Shown here in pieces: positions 1 to 7,534 of a stretch of 12,015 bases of DNA; within the stretch, counting starts at the first letter, position 1; every line of letters begins with the position of its first letter. The notes beneath the pieces were generated by a model, which searched no databases, was not told where the DNA came from, and saw only the letters and a program-made list of their open reading frames with translations. Source of the stretch: Bacillota bacterium (GTDB taxonomy: Bacteria; Bacillota_B; Desulfitobacteriia; Desulfitobacteriales; Desulfitobacteriaceae); the NCBI GenBank assembly GCA_021779415.1, contig JAJYAS010000035.1:1-12015 (forward strand), given 5' to 3'. Made by a program: the position numbers and the translations under genes.

Positions 1-677
1 AAAATAATTCCAAGGTTGTTAAAGCAGTGATTAAAACAACCTTAAGTAGAACACAACTTTTGTTGTTCTCAGCCACTTTACCTCCGGTTACCATGCAACG
101 AGCTTCAGAATTTTTAAAAAACCCTGAAATTGTCCGTATTACGGATAAAATCACTATTGCCCCCACAATCACGCATATGTATTTTCTAGCGGAACAAAGA
201 GATAAAATAGAAGTTTTAAGGAAGCTTATTCGGATGGTTCTTCCCACTCGAGCCTTAATCTTTATTAACAGAAGCGAAGAAATTGAGAAGATGGTTGAAA
301 GGCTTAGATTTCATGGTTTGGAAGCTACAGGTTTATATGGAGGTGCGAACAAGGTCGACCGTAGAAAAGCAATGGATGATTTCAAAACCGGAAAGATCAG
401 TTTACTCGTTGCTTCAGACTTGGCCGCCAGAGGATTGGACATCAAAGGGATCACGCATATCTTTAATCTTGATCTACCTGAAGATCCTCAACTATATCTT
501 CATCGGGTGGGAAGAACGGGCAGAGCAGGAGAGAGCGGGCTAGCAATTTCTATTGTAACTTCTAAAGAGGTTTCTTATATTAAAAGGTTAGAAAATACAT
601 TTGAAATTCGAATTAACCCTAAGGAGATGTTCCAAGGTAAAATAGTGGATCTAAAAAAATTAACCTTAAAGAGATAA
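1..677 (+). CDS. DEAD-box ATP-dependent RNA helicase, C-terminal part (5' end outside window)
   Basis: The frame is open from base 3 to the TAA at 675-677, so the gene begins before the window; the GTG at 27 is internal. The visible part starts just before motif III (FSATLPP, the SAT motif that couples ATP hydrolysis to unwinding) and covers the whole second RecA-like domain: motif IV-type RALIFINRS, motif V-type ASDLAARGLDIKGITHIFNLDLP and motif VI HRVGRTGRAG with the arginine fingers. These are diagnostic of DEAD-box RNA helicases that remodel cytoplasmic RNA or ribosome assembly intermediates. There is no basic or RNA-binding C-terminal extension: the protein stops about 40 residues after motif VI, so this is a minimal-core helicase rather than a DeaD/CsdA or DbpA type with an extra domain. 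The exact orthologue cannot be assigned without the N-terminal half. Confidence 0.93.
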   Translation, partial: NNSKVVKAVIKTTLSRTQLLLFSATLPPVTMQRASEFLKNPEIVRITDKITIAPTITHMYFLAEQRDKIEVLRKLIRMVLPTRALIFINRSEEIEKMVERLRFHGLEATGLYGGANKVDRRKAMDDFKTGKISLLVASDLAARGLDIKGITHIFNLDLPEDPQLYLHRVGRTGRAGESGLAISIVTSKEVSYIKRLENTFEIRINPKEMFQGKIVDLKKLTLKR

Positions 678-715
678 AACCTAGACTATTCTGATTACTT
701 TATTTACATATGTAG

Positions 716-721
716 TATAAT
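716..721 (+). promoter_or_regulatory. Candidate -10 element upstream of the metallo-hydrolase cluster
   Basis: A perfect TATAAT lies 28 bases before the ATG at 750, in the 72-base gap after the helicase stop. No good -35 hexamer is seen at 16-18 bases upstream, so this is only a weak promoter candidate for the four-gene cluster. The gap contains no clear terminator hairpin, so read-through from the helicase gene is also possible. Confidence 0.3.
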
Positions 722-749
722 TATTTAAAACTGGAGGAAATCCAAGGAA

Positions 750-1589
750 ATGGGGTTTTCTTTGATGACAACTAATTATCTTACTGCAAGATATTGTAGT
801 CAAAGTAAAGCGCAAGAAGTGAAGATGTTTAACAGCAAAATGCAAATGATGGGAACCACCATTAACGTCTATTCTTACCTTGTCGATGGCATGTTAATTG
901 ATAGTGGTCCACATCGGATGAAGAAGGCAATCACAGAGTTCTGTAAGCAAAATAGACCGGATAAGATTGTACATACCCATTTTCACGAAGACCATACTGG
1001 TAATACAGCTTATTTGATGAAGAAATTCCAGGTCTCAGGTTATATACACCCTCAATCCTTAGACATCTGCCATAAGAAGGGAAGTATTCCGCTCTACCGT
1101 TTGGCTTTTTGGGGGAATAGGGAGAGTTTCCCAGCGAAGGCTTTGCCCGATTATATTGAAAATACTCATACCCGTTTCGAAGTTATTCATACTCCTGGAC
1201 ATACTTCGGATCATGTCGTATTTCTTGATCGGAGCGAAGGGCGGCTATTTAGTGGAGACTTGTTTGTCCAACATAAGACACGGGTCGTCCGGCGTAAAGA
1301 AAATATTCCTCGGCTGATGCAATCCCTCCGCGCGCTATTAACGGAAAGCTTTGACACGGTTTATTGTGCTCATGCAGGGAAGATTGAACATGGATACCGT
1401 TTAGTAGAGCAAAAACTATCTTACCTAGAAGAATTACAGGATCAGATTCTGACACTTTCCCATCAAGGATATGAAACTAAAGCAATCACACAAAAACTTT
1501 TCCCCCAAACTCCCTTTATTACATATTTTAGCTTAGGGCAATTCTCGGCTTATCACCTAGTGCGTTCGCTTATTGAGGATAAGATTTAA
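750..1589 (+). CDS. Metallo-beta-lactamase-fold hydrolase (glyoxalase II-like)
   Basis: This 279-residue soluble protein carries the zinc-binding set of the metallo-beta-lactamase superfamily: THFHEDH at residues 76-82 (H77, H79, D81, H82), H151 in TPGHTSDH, bridging D170 in FSGDLF, and H208 in VYCAHAG. Such proteins hydrolyse thioesters, lactones or phosphoesters using a dinuclear metal site; the substrate here cannot be told. About 60 residues after the last metal ligand form a helical C-terminal region, as in SoxH/glyoxalase II-like members. ATG 750 is preceded by GGAGG at 733-737 (12-base spacing). Residues before about 30 are not conserved-looking, and the in-frame ATG at 825 is an alternative without a good ribosome site. 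The AAA+ ATPase gene begins 20 bases after its stop, suggesting co-transcription. The family is secure, the function open. Confidence 0.88.
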   Translation: MGFSLMTTNYLTARYCSQSKAQEVKMFNSKMQMMGTTINVYSYLVDGMLIDSGPHRMKKAITEFCKQNRPDKIVHTHFHEDHTGNTAYLMKKFQVSGYIHPQSLDICHKKGSIPLYRLAFWGNRESFPAKALPDYIENTHTRFEVIHTPGHTSDHVVFLDRSEGRLFSGDLFVQHKTRVVRRKENIPRLMQSLRALLTESFDTVYCAHAGKIEHGYRLVEQKLSYLEELQDQILTLSHQGYETKAITQKLFPQTPFITYFSLGQFSAYHLVRSLIEDKI

Positions 1590-1609
1590 ATCAGCTACAG
1601 GAGGAACTT

Positions 1610-2485
1610 ATGCAGACATCTCCTTTGAATTTAACACAGGAGCTCAAAGAAGAAGGATACCTTATCGATGAAGAAGCGGCGACAACGTTGTTTCTTGTGT
1701 TGGCCTTGGAGAAACCATGTCTTATTGAAGGACCAGCTGGGGTAGGAAAAACACAGTTGGCGTTGGCTTTGGCACGGGTGGAAAAACGAAAATTGATAAG
1801 ATTGCAGTGTTACGAAGGACTAGATATAAATAAGGCCTTGTACGATTGGAATTATGCGAAACAGTTATTGCGTTTGCAATTGGCCAAGACGGACGATTGG
1901 GATAAAATTAAACTGAATTTATTTTCAGAAGAGTTTATGCTTTCGCGACCTCTCCTGGAATCAATTCTTTCTCCCGAACCAGTTCTTTTGCTGATTGATG
2001 AATTGGATAAAAGTGATGAGGAGTTTGAGAGTTTTCTTTTAGAGTTACTCGCGGAGTTTCAGGTTACAATTCCAGAACTAGGAACTATTTCTTCCAAAAC
2101 TAGGCCAGTTGTCATCTTAACCAGTAATAATTCACGTGACTTTAGCGATGCCTTAAGACGGCGTTGCATACATATCTACTTGACATATCCTTCATTAGAA
2201 CGGGAAATTTCCATCCTTGGCTCGCAAGCTCCCGAGCTTTCCGAGCGCTTAATAAAGGACGTTTGTGGCTTCGTTGCTAGGGTCAGGAAACTGCCCTTGC
2301 AAAAGCTCCCAAGTGTGTCTGAGACGATTGATTTTGCACGTGCTCTACACGCACTTCAGAAAGTGGAAGTGAATTATGGAGAGCTTCTTGGGACACTCAG
2401 TGTGTTACTGAAATATCCAAAGGACATTGCTAAATTAGAGGAACGTCTTAAAAAGTGGGAAATTGAAGCTCTACATCGTAGCTGA
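1610..2485 (+). CDS. MoxR-type AAA+ ATPase (CoxD-like)
   Basis: This 291-residue single AAA+ module has Walker A GPAGVGKT at 41-48, Walker B LLLIDE at 126-131, a sensor-1-like TSNNSRD at 171-177 and the arginine-finger region LRRRC at 182-186, followed by a helical lid. The layout (about 290 residues, no extra domain, directly before a VWA protein gene) fits the MoxR family, whose members act as ATP-driven chaperones inserting cofactors into or remodelling metalloenzymes. The CoxD branch works with CoxE in maturing the active site of molybdenum-copper CO dehydrogenase. AGGAGG at 1599-1604 sits five bases before the ATG, a very strong ribosome site. The gene lies 20 bases after the metallo-hydrolase and 61 bases before the VWA gene. 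The family is firm; the client protein is unknown because no Cox or xanthine dehydrogenase subunit gene is in view. Confidence 0.9.
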   Translation: MQTSPLNLTQELKEEGYLIDEEAATTLFLVLALEKPCLIEGPAGVGKTQLALALARVEKRKLIRLQCYEGLDINKALYDWNYAKQLLRLQLAKTDDWDKIKLNLFSEEFMLSRPLLESILSPEPVLLLIDELDKSDEEFESFLLELLAEFQVTIPELGTISSKTRPVVILTSNNSRDFSDALRRRCIHIYLTYPSLEREISILGSQAPELSERLIKDVCGFVARVRKLPLQKLPSVSETIDFARALHALQKVEVNYGELLGTLSVLLKYPKDIAKLEERLKKWEIEALHRS

Positions 2486-2546
2486 GATTATGTGTTTTTC
2501 ACTGACAAAAAAGAGTTCCTATACCTGAACCTCGCTAAAGTAAGGG

Positions 2547-3914
2547 ATGGACATAATGAATGGGTGGAGTTTCATTAGGTTAGTTCACGCATTAAGACAG
2601 GCCTCGTTATCAATTTCCTCCCAAGATATTCTTGATGCTCAAACTTGTTTTCATCGTTTTCCGAATATGTCAGAAAAATTGATAGTGAAAGCTTTGTTCA
2701 TTCATCGTTCCCAAGATTCTTCGATCTTTGAAACGGTCTGGAGAATCTTAGTGGAAAATTCACCGTTGAATGAACAATGTCCTAAGGAAGAAAAAACAAA
2801 AATTGAAGCTTTAGAAGAAAACCAAGGCAACTTGGGAATGGGCGGACAAGGAGTAGGCCGTGGATTTGGAGGAATTAGCCTAACTCATATGGGGTCGGTT
2901 ATTGATGCTGTAGACGTTTCAAATCAAATTCCAGTTTCGCGACTTGAAGAATTGATGTGTTGTGGAGTACAAATTGATGACGGAGTTAAAACTGTTTTAG
3001 CAGAAATGGATTATTATACGTGGATTAACTCCAATGATTTGGCCTATCAACGTTGTGCTCTTTCAGACGAGGAATGGTACATTCATCAGGACAGTCGAGC
3101 CTCTCTTATTCATGAAATGCGTCAGAGGCTCTTGACAGTTCAAGTAAGCCACGAAAATAGTTGGCAACCCCTTGTTCGGCAGCATTGGCTTTTTAAATCC
3201 TTAAGCACATTATCAGAAGAAGAAAAGGACCTAGTAAAGTCGAGTATCCGGAAATGGGCGCGTAAGTTGGCGGTGCGACCGGGGACACGTTGGAAATGCA
3301 GTCAGAGAGGGACTATTGACATTGCTCGTATAGTTCAGAAAAGCGTTCAGTGGAATGGATTGCTCTTTCATTTAAGTTATCGTCAAAGAATTCCTCGTGC
3401 CTCGGAACTGGTGGTACTATGTGATGTTTCGAATTCTATGGTCGCTTATGTTGAATTTTTTATTCATTTAGTGACCTGTCTTAGAGGCCGTTTTCGTAAG
3501 ATACGTGTGTTCTTTTTTATCGATTCTGTCTGGGATGTTTCGAATTTTGTTTGGGATGGAGATCTCGACGGAGTTAAACAAGAGATCAGAAGCTGGGGGC
3601 ATAAAGTAAGTTTGGGGTTTTCAGATTATGGGGCGGTCTTTAAGGAACTGGCTGAGAGCAAACTTAGAGTGGTGTCATCACGTGCGACTCTTGTTCTATT
3701 AGGAGATGGCAAAAATAACTATCGCTCTGCTCAAACAGAATACATAGCTCAGATTTCTGAAAGAGTACGTAATGTAGTTTGGCTAAATCCTTTAGACGTT
3801 CAGGAGTGGAATGAACCGGATAATCTTATGAAAGAATATCAACCTTATTGCACAAAGGTGTATCGCTGTCGTTCTGCCAGCGACTTACAGAGAGTCGTAA
3901 AGGATGTTTTCTAG
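2547..3914 (+). CDS. CoxE-like von Willebrand factor A domain protein
   Basis: This 455-residue protein has a long N-terminal region with a glycine-rich linker near residues 94-110 and a C-terminal VWA domain. The metal-ion-dependent adhesion site is DVSNS (D293, S295, S297), followed by SDYG at 359-362, where serine replaces the usual threonine of TDYG, and by the LLGDGKNN segment with D387. The stretch before the VWA domain (RPGTRWK...GTIDIARIVQKSVQWNG...) matches the CoxE family pattern. CoxE-type proteins partner MoxR/CoxD ATPases as client-binding adaptors in metalloenzyme maturation. No signal peptide or membrane segment is seen, so it is probably cytoplasmic. ATG 2547 directly abuts AAGGG (2542-2546). 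The in-frame ATG at 2556 has better spacing (about nine bases) and may be the true start, giving 452 residues. It is adjacent to and probably co-transcribed with the ATPase. Confidence 0.87.
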   Translation: MDIMNGWSFIRLVHALRQASLSISSQDILDAQTCFHRFPNMSEKLIVKALFIHRSQDSSIFETVWRILVENSPLNEQCPKEEKTKIEALEENQGNLGMGGQGVGRGFGGISLTHMGSVIDAVDVSNQIPVSRLEELMCCGVQIDDGVKTVLAEMDYYTWINSNDLAYQRCALSDEEWYIHQDSRASLIHEMRQRLLTVQVSHENSWQPLVRQHWLFKSLSTLSEEEKDLVKSSIRKWARKLAVRPGTRWKCSQRGTIDIARIVQKSVQWNGLLFHLSYRQRIPRASELVVLCDVSNSMVAYVEFFIHLVTCLRGRFRKIRVFFFIDSVWDVSNFVWDGDLDGVKQEIRSWGHKVSLGFSDYGAVFKELAESKLRVVSSRATLVLLGDGKNNYRSAQTEYIAQISERVRNVVWLNPLDVQEWNEPDNLMKEYQPYCTKVYRCRSASDLQRVVKDVF

Positions 3915-3920
3915 AGGAGG
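3915..3920 (+). promoter_or_regulatory. Strong Shine-Dalgarno that decides the cardiolipin synthase start
   Basis: AGGAGG directly follows the VWA stop codon (TAG 3912-3914). In the synthase frame the codons within 5-10 bases downstream are CTT (3926) and ATT (3929). The first ordinary start codon, TTG, is at 3938, 17 bases away. The site therefore points to an AUU start at 3929 or to unusually long spacing. Confidence 0.6.
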
Positions 3921-3928
3921 CAAATCTT

Positions 3929-5365
3929 ATTTCCATTTTGTTGGTGACCATCGCCCTGATTACCTTCGCGCAACTTGTGATTTTGGGATCCGTTATTTTC
4001 TTAGAAAATAGGGATCCGACCAAGACGATAATATGGCTTTTAATTCTGGGAGTTCTGCCGATTTTGGGCGCGCTACTATATGTGTTGTTAGGACGCGTTG
4101 TCCGGAAACATCAACTCTCTCGTCATAAACAAGTTAGGCAATTGCAAACCGAAAAAATTCTGAAGGATCGGCAAGCTAAATCGAGTGAAGAGAGTGTCGA
4201 TCAGACAGGAACTATTCTAATAAATAAGAAGCTGGCCAGGCTATTATTTAATGATGCCTCCGCGCCGTTAACGTTTAATAATCGTTCTCAAGTGCTCACT
4301 AACGGTGACGAAACGTTTGAATCTCTTTTTATCGCGCTACAAAGCGCTAAGGATCACATTCATCTAGAATTTTTTATTTTTCATAATGATGCTATTGGTC
4401 AAGATTTACTAAATCTATTAATTCGTAAAGTATCCGAAGGGGTTAAAGTGCGCGTTCTCGTAGATGGGTTAGTCAATCGATCTTTAAAGAAACGGTTTGG
4501 GGAACTGAGGAGAGCTGGGGTCGAGGCGGAAGTGTTTTATCCTGTCCGATTTCCTTTCTTATCGCGGCGTCTTAACTTGCGCAATCATCGAAAGATTGTT
4601 GTCGTCGATGGTAGGGTGGGTTTTCTAGGAGGATTAAACGTAGGGGATGAGTATTTGTCGCGCAATAAAAAAATTGGGTTTTGGCGGGATACATTTCTCA
4701 AACTAGAGGGGGATTCTGTTAATTTCCTGCAGATGGTCTTTTTGAATGACTGGAATGGCCCGACCCGACAAGACATTTTCGATCCGAGGTACTATCCACA
4801 ACCTTGTCAATATGAAACTCAAATGACTCAAATTGCGGCTACTGGTCCTGATTCAGATTGGGGATCGATGTTAGAAATATTCTTTGTAGCTTTGACTAGT
4901 GCGGAAAAGACGATTTTTATAGAGACTCCCTATTTTATTCCGGATGAAGGGTCTATCATGGCCTTGAAGACAGCAGCGCTCAGCGGTTTAGACGTCAGGG
5001 TTATTCTCCAAGGCGTCCCGGACCATAAGATTACTTATTGGGCGTCCCATTCCTATGTTGAGGAGTTACTTGAATCTGGAGTTCGAATCTATCGTTACCA
5101 AAAGGGGATACTCCATGCCAAAATTCTGGTTTTGGACGGGGAAATAGGAGTGGTAGGATCGACTAACTTCGATATCCGTAGTTTTAGCCTAAATTTTGAA
5201 ATTAGTGCCTTTATCTATGATTGTTCCTTAGCTCAGCGTCTCGAACGAGATTTTTATCAGGATCTTACAGATAGTGAGGAATTAGTGCTGGAAGAATACA
5301 AGAAACGTCCGTTGTTAAATCGCGTTAAAGAATCGAGCGCTCGCTTGTTTTCTCCACTCTTATAG
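3929..5365 (+). CDS. cls: Cardiolipin synthase (phospholipase D superfamily), possible ATT start
   Basis: This membrane-bound enzyme condenses two phosphatidylglycerol molecules to cardiolipin and glycerol. Counting from the ATT at 3929, the 478 residues contain two N-terminal transmembrane helices (about 3-25 and 34-55) separated by the typical ENRDPTKT loop, then two phospholipase D domains. Their HKD motifs are HRKIVVVDG (H220, K222, D227) and HAKILVLDG (H396, K398, D403), followed by GGLN and GSTNFD. Length and motif spacing match bacterial ClsA, which is around 480 residues. The start is uncertain: AGGAGG ends eight bases before ATT 3929, while TTG 3938 and 3941 are 17-20 bases away. A TTG at 3848, inside the VWA gene, would add 27 polar residues unlike the family. 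It lies immediately after the VWA gene and is probably in the same transcript; a functional link to the AAA+/VWA pair is not evident. Confidence 0.92.
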   Translation: MSILLVTIALITFAQLVILGSVIFLENRDPTKTIIWLLILGVLPILGALLYVLLGRVVRKHQLSRHKQVRQLQTEKILKDRQAKSSEESVDQTGTILINKKLARLLFNDASAPLTFNNRSQVLTNGDETFESLFIALQSAKDHIHLEFFIFHNDAIGQDLLNLLIRKVSEGVKVRVLVDGLVNRSLKKRFGELRRAGVEAEVFYPVRFPFLSRRLNLRNHRKIVVVDGRVGFLGGLNVGDEYLSRNKKIGFWRDTFLKLEGDSVNFLQMVFLNDWNGPTRQDIFDPRYYPQPCQYETQMTQIAATGPDSDWGSMLEIFFVALTSAEKTIFIETPYFIPDEGSIMALKTAALSGLDVRVILQGVPDHKITYWASHSYVEELLESGVRIYRYQKGILHAKILVLDGEIGVVGSTNFDIRSFSLNFEISAFIYDCSLAQRLERDFYQDLTDSEELVLEEYKKRPLLNRVKESSARLFSPLL

Positions 5366-5430
5366 CTTAACTTCCCGCTCTCATTCTCATCGGAAACACG
5401 GACCTTAGCAGGTCAAAGGGATTAGGTTGG

Positions 5431-6210
5431 TTACTTGCAAATTTCTCGCGCGAGTATAGCTGCCCCAAAGGCTGCAGTAATGACGGGCTCTCTGAAGACA
5501 AGCAAGGGATAACCTAGCTGTTTGGCGAGGGAGTTAACGACGCCTTGATTATGGGCTACTCCTCCAGTGAACACAATGTCAGGTTCTAACCCAGTACGCC
5601 TCGTCATGGATGCGACCCGGCTGGCCACTGAATCACAGACTCCGGCTAGGATATCCGATTTTGGGGTCCCTGCCGATACTTGGGAAATGACTTCAGACTC
5701 AGCGAAAACGGTGCAGAACGATGATATTTTCGTTGGATTTTTAGAGGCTGATACTAGTTCCCCGATTTCTCTCCATTCTAATTCTAAGGCTGAGGCCATC
5801 ACTTCGAGAAATCGACCAGTTCCAGCCGCACATTTGTCATTCATGGCAAAGTCTGCGACTTTGCCATTAGGAAATAATTTAATCACTTTGCTGTCCTGAC
5901 CGCCAATGTCGATAACGGTTCGGGCACTTGGGAAAAGATGACTAATCCCTTTGGCTTGACAGGTAATTTCTGACACCTCTCGATCTGAAGGATAAGTGAC
6001 CCGCCCATAGCCAGTGGCAACCGTGGTGCTGATTTCTTGTGCAGTTAGGTTTGATGCGACGAGAAGTTGTTCTTTCAAGCGGTTAGCAACGTCCCGCCCA
6101 CTATAGCCTGCACGAGTCATGGCTTGCCCGAGTATTTCTAAATCATTGTTAAGTAGGACTACTTTAACAGTCAGAGAGCCGATATCAACTCCGACAAAAT
6201 ACTTTTGCAT
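5431..6210 (-). CDS. ATP-dependent activator of 2-hydroxyacyl-CoA dehydratase (HgdC/BadF/BcrA family)
   Basis: This homodimeric [4Fe-4S] ATPase drives single electrons at very low potential into a partner dehydratase or reductase. The 259 residues show the ASKHA-fold nucleotide motifs: GVDIGSLTVK at 7-16, the second phosphate loop DIGGQDSK at 101-108, and TGGVAHN near the C-terminus. The two cluster ligands are C127 in KCAAGTGRF and C166 in SSFCTVFAESEV. The same numbers (Cys127, Cys166) are reported for Acidaminococcus HgdC, which supports the start chosen. The start at 6210 has AGGAGG (6217-6222) six bases upstream; an upstream in-frame ATG ending at 6234 would overlap the stop of the preceding gene and lacks such a site. 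It is the third gene of the leftward operon with the two dehydratase-like subunits, its expected partners. Activators of double-cubane cluster proteins belong to the same family. Confidence 0.92.
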   Translation of the reverse strand: MQKYFVGVDIGSLTVKVVLLNNDLEILGQAMTRAGYSGRDVANRLKEQLLVASNLTAQEISTTVATGYGRVTYPSDREVSEITCQAKGISHLFPSARTVIDIGGQDSKVIKLFPNGKVADFAMNDKCAAGTGRFLEVMASALELEWREIGELVSASKNPTKISSFCTVFAESEVISQVSAGTPKSDILAGVCDSVASRVASMTRRTGLEPDIVFTGGVAHNQGVVNSLAKQLGYPLLVFREPVITAAFGAAILAREICK

Positions 6211-6233
6211 GAGTTTCCTCCTAGTCGATGTCA

Positions 6234-7508
6234 TTAATCAAATGTTTCTAAGAAGGCTTGGATTCGATTGCGGACAGGTTCTTCGGCATAGGCTCTTGGA
6301 TCGGCCATGTCTGCCTCGATCATTAATCCTGGAACTCCGGTTTCGTGCATGACTTTTCTGCGAATGACTTCTTGAACTAAAGAATAGGGTTTACAGGAAC
6401 GATTGGAGTGCATCACGAAACCATTAGCATTGTAGTCCCTGATAAGGTTAATCAATTGATTGGCTCGGAAATCAGGGGAACGGTTAAGAAAGACCTCCGT
6501 ATAAGTTGCAGCTAGACTTTCCATGGGAGTTCCAGGAGCATGATCGACGGCCCAGCCCCCACTATAGGTGTCGGTGACAAAACAGGCGCCTTTTTCGGAA
6601 AAAAGTTTGTAAAAACCAAAGATCTGGGGCCAAATAGCGATGTTATCCCAGACTAAGCGAATACGTTCATTTTCAATGGCTCCTTGGGTTTTTAAGACTC
6701 GTTCTTTAACCTCCTCTTTGAGCTGGCGGTAATAGTTAATTCCTGTTTGAGAACCTCTAAGGACCACAATGGGTGCCATATGGATAAAGAGATCGGGGGC
6801 ATTGAGTGGAGAAGGGCTAGCTTGGCAAAATTGTCGAGTTTCTTTCCAAAGCGAGGTGATTTCACTACTCATACGCATTTGTTTGGCTAAGATTTTTTCA
6901 TCAAGACGTCGTCCGGTTATTTTTTCAAGCGCTGAAGCCATGGCATTTAATTGATCTAAGACATACGCTTTCGCTTGAGGGGTTAATTCATCTTTTAGAA
7001 ACGGGGTATCCAGTACTAAGAGTGGAACATTAAAATGGCGTGCCAAAGATTCATACCACTTCAAAACAGTTCCGCAGATATTATTGCAGGCGACCAAAAG
7101 GTTAGGCTTGGGCATTCCTCCCATAGGGGCTAGATCCGGCCTGAGAACTCCTCCAATATTGGAACGAGCATAAGAACAAAGGTCTTGCGAATAGCCGGCC
7201 ATCTCAGCGACCTCGCACAATTTTACAGTAGCTTTGTGGGTACTATAGATTGCCGCATACTGTTCTGGGTACGCGGAATGAATTTTAAAGGACCGTAAGA
7301 GTTCGACTGGTGCACCGCTGGTGACCCATGCCAAGGGGCGATGTAGTGGCTTGCCCCAATAGCGGTGGTAGTTTGTTATGGCATAATAACGTCCCATGGT
7401 TTTTCGAAGCACATTAGTGCTCGCCAGAGGACGATAATTTCGTCGTTTTATTTGGACCTCACGCTTATCGTCCTGAACGTCGTTCTTTGAGTCTGCTGCC
7501 TTGTTCAT
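6234..7508 (-). CDS. 2-hydroxyacyl-CoA dehydratase / benzoyl-CoA reductase family subunit (larger)
   Basis: This 424-residue member of the HgdB/BcrB-type family (PF06050-like) contains the family pattern WVTSGAPVELLRSFKIHSAYPEQ (about 61-83), then three cysteines in the positions that normally bind a [4Fe-4S] cluster: C111 in LCSYAR, C145 in NNICGT and C372 in NRSCKPYS. The EADMADPRAY segment and the RIQAFLE tail are also typical. Family enzymes remove water from (R)-2-hydroxyacyl-CoA, or reduce aromatic acyl-CoA, by a ketyl-radical mechanism after one-electron activation. The start is ATG 7506-7508, with AAGGAG at 7519-7524. Another ATG seven codons upstream (7527-7529) overlaps that ribosome site. 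The highly charged first 25 residues look disordered. It lies 26 bases after the smaller subunit gene and 23 bases before the activator gene. The substrate is not identifiable from sequence alone. Confidence 0.85.
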   Translation of the reverse strand: MNKAADSKNDVQDDKREVQIKRRNYRPLASTNVLRKTMGRYYAITNYHRYWGKPLHRPLAWVTSGAPVELLRSFKIHSAYPEQYAAIYSTHKATVKLCEVAEMAGYSQDLCSYARSNIGGVLRPDLAPMGGMPKPNLLVACNNICGTVLKWYESLARHFNVPLLVLDTPFLKDELTPQAKAYVLDQLNAMASALEKITGRRLDEKILAKQMRMSSEITSLWKETRQFCQASPSPLNAPDLFIHMAPIVVLRGSQTGINYYRQLKEEVKERVLKTQGAIENERIRLVWDNIAIWPQIFGFYKLFSEKGACFVTDTYSGGWAVDHAPGTPMESLAATYTEVFLNRSPDFRANQLINLIRDYNANGFVMHSNRSCKPYSLVQEVIRRKVMHETGVPGLMIEADMADPRAYAEEPVRNRIQAFLETFD

Positions 7509-7534
7509 AGATAGCGATCTCCTTTGCATTTGCG

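Noticed and set aside
27..29. GTG as the start of a short 216-residue helicase protein
   Set aside because: The frame is open upstream to the window edge, and the protein would begin just before motif III without Walker motifs; the gene is cut by the window.
1610..3914. Labelling the AAA+/VWA pair as true coxD and coxE
   Set aside because: The family resemblance is clear, but no CO dehydrogenase genes are present, so the Cox symbols would imply a function not supported.
3848..3928. N-terminal extension of cardiolipin synthase starting at TTG 3848
   Set aside because: It overlaps the end of the VWA gene, adds polar residues before the membrane helix and ignores the strong AGGAGG at 3915-3920.
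5401..5414. GACCT-TAGC-AGGTC hairpin between the convergent cls and activator genes, as a bidirectional terminator
   Set aside because: Only five base pairs and no U-tract on either strand; too weak to call.
5567..5899. A 110-codon open frame on the plus strand inside the activator gene
   Set aside because: It is antisense to a clearly conserved gene with intact motifs, has no ribosome site and no recognisable domain; a shadow of the real frame.
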